Below, one piece after another: positions 62,263-64,000 of a stretch of 64,000 nucleotides of DNA. The translations under genes were made by a program, and so were the position numbers. Position 1 is the stretch's first letter. Each line of letters opens with the position of its first letter. The notes below the pieces were generated by a model that saw nothing but the letters and a program-made list of their open reading frames with translations, was not told the DNA's origin and made no database searches. Origin of the DNA: Sulfitobacter indolifex (GTDB lineage Bacteria; Pseudomonadota; Alphaproteobacteria; Rhodobacterales; Rhodobacteraceae); NCBI RefSeq assembly GCF_022788655.1, contig NZ_CP084953.1, positions 1 through 64,000 on the forward strand. The letters are read 5' to 3'.

Positions 62263-62508
62263 ATGTCTTCATCATTGAATATTCGTGACATCGGTCAGGA
62301 ACGCAAAGTGGCCCTCGAGCAAGAGGCAAATGCAACCGGAAATTCTATTGCTGAGGTAGTTCGGGACTGGATTGATGCTGGCATTGCGCGCTCCAGAGCT
62401 GAACGCGACCGGGCCGCCTGGATCGCGTCTGCTAAAGAAGGCATCGCACATGAAAGCCGCCATCTGGAGCAGAACGGGTCCAGTCTTGCTCGCTTTAGAC
62501 AGGTCTAA
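62263..62508 (+). CDS. ccdA: CcdA-like antitoxin
   Basis: An 81-residue protein: an N-terminal ribbon-helix-helix like segment (SLNIRDIGQERKVALEQEAN then ATGNSIAEVVRDWI) and a charged C-terminal tail (AAWIASAKEGIAHESRHLEQ) expected to bind the toxin. ATG 62263 has AGAGAGG upstream and fits the family; a longer frame does not. It is 14 bp before the ccdB-like gene. It should neutralise CcdB and repress the operon. Confidence 0.82.
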   Translation: MSSSLNIRDIGQERKVALEQEANATGNSIAEVVRDWIDAGIARSRAERDRAAWIASAKEGIAHESRHLEQNGSSLARFRQV

Positions 62509-62522
62509 GCGAGCAAGATATC

Positions 62523-62819
62523 ATGCAAGGAAACATCCATCGCATGCGCGATGGCACCGAATTAGTATGCCGTGTCCAAACGGATATCGGGATTGAGACG
62601 GCCTATATTCTTTATGCGCCGGTCCTTCCGCGCTCCGAGTGGGGTGCTCTGACACCCAGACTGCATATTCCTATTTACTTGGACGGCGTCCAGCACATCA
62701 TATTCATGTCGCAGTTGGTTGCTATTCCGGGCGCGCAAATCGGTTCTGTCGTCGGCGATGCGTCGGCATGGCGTGACGAAATCGTCGCTGCCATCGATCT
62801 TTTAGTTTCTGGTTTTTAG
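62523..62819 (+). CDS. ccdB: CcdB-family toxin
   Basis: A 98-residue protein with the CcdB pattern: QGNIHRMRDGTELVCRVQTD, YAPVLPRSEWGALTPRLHIP, IFMSQLVAIPGAQIGSVVG and the end RDEIVAAIDLLVSGF. CcdB poisons DNA gyrase GyrA; its last residues form the contact, and here the end is Ser-Gly-Phe rather than Trp-Gly-Ile. Together with the CcdA-like gene it makes a plasmid addiction module. Confidence 0.85.
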   Translation: MQGNIHRMRDGTELVCRVQTDIGIETAYILYAPVLPRSEWGALTPRLHIPIYLDGVQHIIFMSQLVAIPGAQIGSVVGDASAWRDEIVAAIDLLVSGF

Positions 62820-62917
62820 CCACAAAGAAACCCACCCGCATTTACCTATAAGGGCTGCGGTGCCGGGCGGCCATCTGTCAGGAGGCATGAAGTCGCCGCG
62901 GGACGCAAACGTCCGAC

Positions 62918-63280
62918 CTAGGTCAAGCTCATAGCGTTCCTGGAGGGTCGCATCAGACACACGCGGGCGGCGGCGCGAAACAGGGACTGACGCCTCCTCT
63001 GGAGCTGGCTCGTCCAGTCCTTCTTCGATAGAGGTGCATCCTTCTCAGCCACTGCAACCAGCAGGTCTTCCAACGCCAGTTCCAGTTGCTCGATCTCGCG
63101 CTCGACCTTCTCCGAGGATTTGCAAAGCTTCAGATTTTGCAATTTGACGATCCGCAGGCGCAGCGCCTGCGCCAATTGATCATGGACCCGCAGCGTGGCT
63201 TACATCTTGGCGTTTTCCGCCGCGATTTCAGCCTGCAATGCCGCGATCATCGCTTTTAATTCGGCGGTATCAATCGCCTT
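62918..63280 (-). pseudogene. IS66-family TnpC N-terminal remnant
   Basis: The minus-strand frame reads ELKAMIAALQAEIAAENAKM, a stop, then RLRIVKLQNLKLCKSSEKVE and REIEQLELALEDL, the N-terminal coiled region of IS66 TnpC. It breaks down at the C-side before the zinc-finger and DDE parts. The left edge is the end of similarity near 62918. Confidence 0.75.
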
Positions 63281-63284
63281 GCAG

Positions 63285-63960
63285 TTACCCACAAGTTTCC
63301 GGCTTTGGTGTTTCCGCGATGCGGGCACCTTCGACAATATCAGCGAAGCGAGAGAGGCCGTGCCATATAACTGTCGTCCTGGTGGTGCATCGGAGACGCG
63401 ATCGCGATACTCTCACGAGCCGTGCGATCGCCCTGACGTAGAAAGCCAGATCACGAGGACCCTTCAGTCTGTTTACTGACGTGGACCGTTCGAGCAGGCA
63501 ACACTCGACTTCAGTAAGGACCGCATTGGGCGATGTCTTTGGTGCCTCACGGCTGAGCGTCGTAAGCCAAGATACGCGCCAGACAAGGACGTAGCACAGT
63601 GCAATGCAGTTCGCCAGACGATCAGCCGTGGCCGCGCGCAGCTCTTCGGCTCGGCATCCGGCTTTCAGAGTCCGGAAATAGGTCTCGATGTTCCATCGCA
63701 ACGCATATCATTCGAGCTTGTGGACAGCGTCTGCATGGGTCGTGACCGGCAGGTTCGTAATCAGCTTTCAGGCAGGGCGCGCCATGATGTAGCGGACAGC
63801 GTGGAAATTCGAGCAATTACGATAAAAGCCGTGGCCGCGGGGTCGAGGGCCGCGATGGGGCAAAGGCCACCCCCCGCAGGGGCAAACGGAAATGAGCGGT
63901 TCGGTGGGCATCCAGGCCACGGTACATAGTCCTGAGGCAATGCCCGGCGACCCATTGCCC
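63285..63960 (-). pseudogene. IS4-family transposase remnant
   Basis: Residues near the C-terminus read RWNIETYFRTLKAGCRAEEL, the E-region (Y-(2)-R-(3)-E-(6)-K) of IS4/Tn5-type transposases, followed by a degraded tail. Upstream frames (to about 63960) contain a stop before YALRW and frameshifts. The N-terminal half and the first two catalytic acids are lost or unreadable. It directly abuts the IS66 remnant near 63285. Confidence 0.65.
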
Positions 63961-64000
63961 TATGCCGGGCCCGATAGTTTTACATTTGTGCGAGTCGTCA

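Noticed and set aside
1..64000. CRISPR arrays, tRNA, rRNA and prophage genes
   Set aside because: No regularly spaced direct repeats, no cloverleaf or rRNA signature and no phage structural genes were seen on reading through.

Overview
The window looks like the replication end of a large extrachromosomal replicon (plasmid or chromid) from a Rhodobacteraceae bacterium, most likely of the Roseobacter group. The evidence is a DnaA-like plasmid initiator transcribed divergently from a parAB pair, perfect 16-bp palindromes that look like parS sites, dense TRAP and ABC solute transporters, and IS families common in that group. This assignment is inferred from gene content; no rRNA or tRNA gene was seen.

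Layout. Positions 1-3623 hold the replication and partition module. Positions 3624-7500 are a decayed stretch with a dead IS3-family element, a DUF1403 gene broken by stops and an intact ScpB-like gene. Positions 7497-11884 hold an orphan peptide-type binding protein facing a three-gene unit for a predicted exported amine dehydrogenase, cytochrome c and secreted RidA. Positions 12137-14329 hold a MarR/MFS efflux pair and a broken WGR-domain gene, followed by an IS481-family element (14789-15801).

Positions 15802-29739 form the most coherent block. It contains a LacI regulator, an ornithine-cyclodeaminase-family enzyme, a FrlB-type deglycase, a FrlD-type kinase, a complete DctPQM TRAP transporter, a LysR regulator, and a pipecolate-route lysine catabolic set (AmaA-like oxidase, aminotransferase, AmaB-like dehydrogenase, HglS-like DUF1338 enzyme). 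Read together it predicts uptake of an Amadori compound such as fructoselysine, release of glucose 6-phosphate and lysine, and lysine breakdown through pipecolate and 2-oxoadipate.

Positions 30200-46000 are a mixed region of small stress, repair and envelope genes with several genes disabled by single stops or frameshifts. Three copies of an unexplained hairpin-forming leader motif precede two paralogous GreA/Rnk-like gene pairs and a DUF1127 gene. Positions 45731-54066 hold a peptide/opine-type ABC operon with a 2-hydroxyacid dehydrogenase, divergent from an XRE-cupin regulator and a PuuB-like FAD oxidase. Positions 54257-64000 hold an orphan receiver protein, two different IS30 elements around an ISNCY element with a passenger gene, an OafA-type acyltransferase, an IS6 element with a frameshifted transposase, a ccdAB-type toxin-antitoxin pair, and IS3, IS66 and IS4 remnants.
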